55,889 nucleotides of DNA, from positions 1 to 55,889 of the forward strand of contig NZ_JAEMTF010000019.1 of the NCBI RefSeq assembly GCF_016462415.1. Reading direction: 5' to 3'. The number at the start of each line of letters is the position of its first letter. Position 1 is the first letter of the stretch. The position numbers and the translations under genes were made by a program. The notes beneath the pieces were generated by a model. That model saw only the letters and a program-made list of their open reading frames with translations, had not been told where the DNA came from and searched no databases. This stretch comes from Williamsia sp. GTDB taxonomy: Bacteria; Actinomycetota; Actinomycetes; Mycobacteriales; Mycobacteriaceae. Below are positions 53,671 through 55,889 of this stretch, piece by piece.

Positions 53671-53740
53671 GTTCGCGCTCCACTTTCACAGCCGCGCTCC
53701 GCTTGCAGGTGGAGCGTGACCGCAGAAGCGGAGCGTGAAC
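53671..53740. terminator. Nested inverted repeat at a convergent junction
   Basis: Outer arms GTTCGCGCTCCACTTTC (53671-53687) and AGAAGCGGAGCGTGAAC (53724-53740) pair over 17 positions with two G-U and two mismatched positions. Inside, CGCTCCGC (53695-53702) pairs with GTGGAGCG (53709-53716). The unit CGCTCC recurs in both arms and orientations. It fills the whole space between the two stop codons. Confidence 0.6.
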
Positions 53741-55648
53741 TCAGGCGGTGACCGGCGCGTCGGCCACCACCTCGCGCTGGTCGGCGAACTGGGTGCGGTA
53801 GAGCTCGGAGTAGCGTCCACCGGCCGCGAGCAGCGTCAGGTGGGTACCGCGTTCGGCGACGCGACCGTCCTCGATGACCAGGATCTCCTGCGCCGCACGG
53901 ACGGTGGACAGTCGGTGGGCGATGACGATGGACGTCCGCCCCTGGAGCGCCTCGGCGAGGGCTTCCTGCACCGCCGCCTCCGAGGTGGAGTCGAGGTGGG
54001 CCGTCGCCTCGTCGAGGATGACGACCGACGGTGCGGCGAGCAGCAGCCGCGCGATGGTCAGCCGCTGACGTTCGCCACCGGACAGTCGGTAGCCGCGCTC
54101 GCCGACGACGGTGTCGAGACGGTCGGGCAACGACATCACCAGGTCCTCGAGGCGGGCGCGTCGCAACGCCGCCCAGATGTCGTCCTCGGTGGCCGACGGG
54201 TTGGCCAGCAACAGGTTCGAGCGCACGGTCTCGTGGAAGAGGTGTCCGTCCTGGGTGACCAGGCCGATGCTGCGGTGCAGCGAGGCCGATGTGACATCGC
54301 GGACGTCCACGCCGTTGACCGACACCGACCCCTCGTCCACGTCGTACAGGCGGGTCGCGAGCTGGGCGATGGTCGACTTACCCGCGCCGGAGCTGCCGAC
54401 GAGGGCGACCATCGATCCGGCCGCGACCTCGAACGACACGTCGTGGATCACCTCCACGCCGCCGCGGTTGTCGAGCTGCGCGACTTCCTCGAGCGACGCC
54501 AACGACACCTTGTCCGCCGACGGGTAGGCGAACCGCACCCCGTCGAAACGCATCGTGACCGGCCCGGGCGGGACCTCGCCGGCGTCGGGCTTGTCGGCGA
54601 TCAGCGGCACCAGGTCGGTGACCTCGAAGACCCGCTCGAAACTGACCAGGGCGCTCATGATCTCGACCCGCGCGTTGGCCAGCGCGGTCAGTGGCGCGTA
54701 CATCCGGGTCAGCAGCAGCGCCAGCGACACCACGGCACCGGCGTTGAGGTTGCCGTGCACGGCGAGGTAGCCGCCGAGGCCGTATACCAGCGCCAGCGCG
54801 AGTGCCGAGACGAGCGTCAGGGCGGTGACGAAGACCGACTGCAGAACCGCGCGACGCACTCCGATGCTGCGCACATTGGCTGCGCGCGCGGCGAACTCGC
54901 GGGACTCCTCGTCGGGTCGGCCGAACAGCTTGACCAGGGTGGCGCCGGGTGCGGAGAACCGCTCGGTCATCTGCGTCGACATCTGCGCGTTGTACTCCGC
55001 GGCCTCCCGCGACAGCGCCGCCATCCGGTTGCCCATCCGGCGGGCCGGGATGACGAAGAGCGGCAACAGCACCAGGGCCAGCAGGGTGATCTGCCACGAG
55101 ATGAACAGCATCACCGTCATGGTCAGGATCAGGGTCACGAAGTTCGACACCACGCCCGAGAGGGTGTCGCTGAATGCGCGCTGCGCCCCGATCACGTCGT
55201 TGTTGAGCCGGCTGACCAGCGCTCCGGTGCGGGTGCGCATGAAGAACGCGATCGGCATGGTCTGGACGTGGTCGAAGACCTTGCGCCGCAGATCGAGGAT
55301 GAGCCCCTCGCCGATGGTGGCCGACAGCCACCGCACCAACAGTCCGACGCCGGCCTCGACGAGGGCGATGATCGCGATGAGCACCGAGAGCCAGACGATC
55401 GTCGAGGTCGCCCCGTTCCCGGTGATCTGGTTGACCACCCGACCGGCGAGGATCGGGGTGGCGACGGTGAGGATCGCGGTGACGATGCTGAAGACGAGGA
55501 AGATCGCGATCCGCATGCGATGCGGGGCGGCGAAACGTCCGATCCGACGCATGGTCTCGCGGCGCTCGGCACGGGACAGTCGCGACTTCTTCTCCGACCG
55601 GCTCATCGTGCGATACAGCGAGTTGTACGCGACGGATTCCATGCTCAT
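53741..55648 (-). CDS. ABC exporter half-transporter (membrane + ATPase)
   Basis: A 635-residue type IV ABC half-transporter: six membrane segments in about 45-340, then a nucleotide-binding domain. Walker A GSSGAGKST, Q-loop VTQDGHLF, signature LSGGERQR, Walker B VVILDEATAHLD and H-loop AHRLST are all intact. It would work as a homodimer (MsbA/LmrA-like) or pair with a partner not adjacent here. A 14-bp palindrome 18 bases upstream of the start suggests regulation. Met at residue 3 is an alternative start. Confidence 0.93.
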   Translation of the reverse strand: MSMESVAYNSLYRTMSRSEKKSRLSRAERRETMRRIGRFAAPHRMRIAIFLVFSIVTAILTVATPILAGRVVNQITGNGATSTIVWLSVLIAIIALVEAGVGLLVRWLSATIGEGLILDLRRKVFDHVQTMPIAFFMRTRTGALVSRLNNDVIGAQRAFSDTLSGVVSNFVTLILTMTVMLFISWQITLLALVLLPLFVIPARRMGNRMAALSREAAEYNAQMSTQMTERFSAPGATLVKLFGRPDEESREFAARAANVRSIGVRRAVLQSVFVTALTLVSALALALVYGLGGYLAVHGNLNAGAVVSLALLLTRMYAPLTALANARVEIMSALVSFERVFEVTDLVPLIADKPDAGEVPPGPVTMRFDGVRFAYPSADKVSLASLEEVAQLDNRGGVEVIHDVSFEVAAGSMVALVGSSGAGKSTIAQLATRLYDVDEGSVSVNGVDVRDVTSASLHRSIGLVTQDGHLFHETVRSNLLLANPSATEDDIWAALRRARLEDLVMSLPDRLDTVVGERGYRLSGGERQRLTIARLLLAAPSVVILDEATAHLDSTSEAAVQEALAEALQGRTSIVIAHRLSTVRAAQEILVIEDGRVAERGTHLTLLAAGGRYSELYRTQFADQREVVADAPVTA

Positions 55649-55666
55649 GGATTCGAGCGTAAGACA

Positions 55667-55680
55667 TCAAGTTAACTTGA
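55667..55680. promoter_or_regulatory. Palindromic operator upstream of the ABC exporter
   Basis: TCAAGTTAACTTGA is a perfect 14-bp palindrome ending 18 bases before the exporter start. It resembles the centre of SoxR and MarR sites. A second weaker TTGAAGTCAA (55677-55686) overlaps it. No regulator gene is adjacent in the window. Confidence 0.6.
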
Positions 55681-55800
55681 AGTCAACGAAAGAAAGCGCT
55701 GTTCGCGGACAGGGGAACCTCCGTGAATCGGGAATATGGTCGCGGAGGAGTCCGGGTGCCACCTTCAGAGCTTCTTCAGCCTCGACGTGTCGGCGCCGAT

Positions 55801-55806
55801 TAGCGT
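55801..55806 (+). promoter_or_regulatory. -10 element TAGCGT, leaderless start of the 55814 gene
   Basis: TAGCGT ends 7 bases before the ATG at 55814, with no ribosome site. Confidence 0.4.
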
Positions 55807-55813
55807 CGCCGAC

Positions 55814-55889
55814 ATGGGACATCCGAACGAACCACAGGACAGCGACCGGCAACCGACCGAGAGCTTCACCCGCCCCGCCGACACCGCCC
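55814..55889 (+). CDS. Start of a protein gene, 3'-partial
   Basis: Twenty-five codons from ATG to the window edge with no stop: MGHPNEPQDSDRQPTESF and on. The Pro-, Asp- and Thr-rich polar start is typical of actinobacterial membrane or envelope proteins with a disordered cytoplasmic leader, but the family cannot be told. Supported by a TAGCGT -10 at leaderless spacing. Confidence 0.5.
   Translation, partial: MGHPNEPQDSDRQPTESFTRPADTA

Noticed and set aside
53735-55675. A 646-codon open frame opposite the ABC exporter
   Set aside because: Antisense to a gene with all ABC motifs intact; the composition (Arg, Asp, His, Gln-rich) is typical of an antisense shadow.

Overview
The window is high-GC, densely packed chromosomal DNA from an actinobacterium of the Mycobacteriales, most likely Gordonia or a close relative. 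Its left part follows the Mycobacterium tuberculosis Rv3655c-Rv3644c order: two TadE-like proteins, a DEAD/DEAH helicase with a DUF1998-type end, a cold-shock protein, a Rv3647c-like protein, topA, a membrane adenylate cyclase and holB. A pair resembling Rv0805/Rv0806c (cyclic-nucleotide phosphodiesterase and Stealth/CpsY) is inserted into that order. dTDP-rhamnose genes, F420-dependent enzyme families and many leaderless-looking promoters fit the same group. No rRNA, CRISPR array, insertion sequence or integrase is visible.

Layout. 1-13.3 kb is the conserved core block. 13.47-20.08 kb starts with a tRNA-Thr(CGT) whose last 26 bases recur at 20053-20078. These direct repeats enclose a self-contained catabolic module: on the minus strand an L-asparaginase, a polysaccharide-deacetylase/allantoinase-type hydrolase, an MFS importer, two short-chain dehydrogenases and a small protein, with a divergent LacI regulator and three operator-like palindromes spaced exactly 13 bp apart. 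It looks like a tRNA-targeted island.

20.1-37.4 kb is an accessory stress and xenobiotic zone of divergent or adjacent regulator-effector pairs. It holds MerR with a reductase, TetR with an enoyl reductase and pump, MarR with WrbA, a 2OG-Fe(II) oxygenase, MarR with a pump, a CoA-transferase, LysR with GNAT and an NDH-2-like flavoprotein, and TetR with a pump. Several of the regulators have clear palindromic operators beside them.

37.3-40.0 kb carries rmlB, divergent from rmlA-rmlC, for dTDP-L-rhamnose (the linker sugar of arabinogalactan). 40.0-49.9 kb has an F420/PPOX enzyme, an acidic DUF5709-like protein, an M1 metallopeptidase, DoxX, a 1290-residue Pls/PosA-type peptide synthetase whose adenylation pocket reads as a lysine-like code, a lipase-type hydrolase, a DUF2256 zinc finger, a glutaryl-CoA-dehydrogenase-like enzyme and a small membrane protein. 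50.0-55.9 kb has an aldo/keto reductase with divergent TetR, a Tat-exported metallophosphoesterase, an ABC exporter and the start of one more gene.

Notable non-coding structure: gene ends are marked by long near-perfect hairpins (13329-13399, 49967-50038, 53671-53740), by triplets of 21-bp repeats (32170-32221, 39957-40019), or by convergent stop codons sharing CTAG (1770-1773, 37349-37352). All function calls come from reading motifs and from recalled family knowledge; no database search was run.
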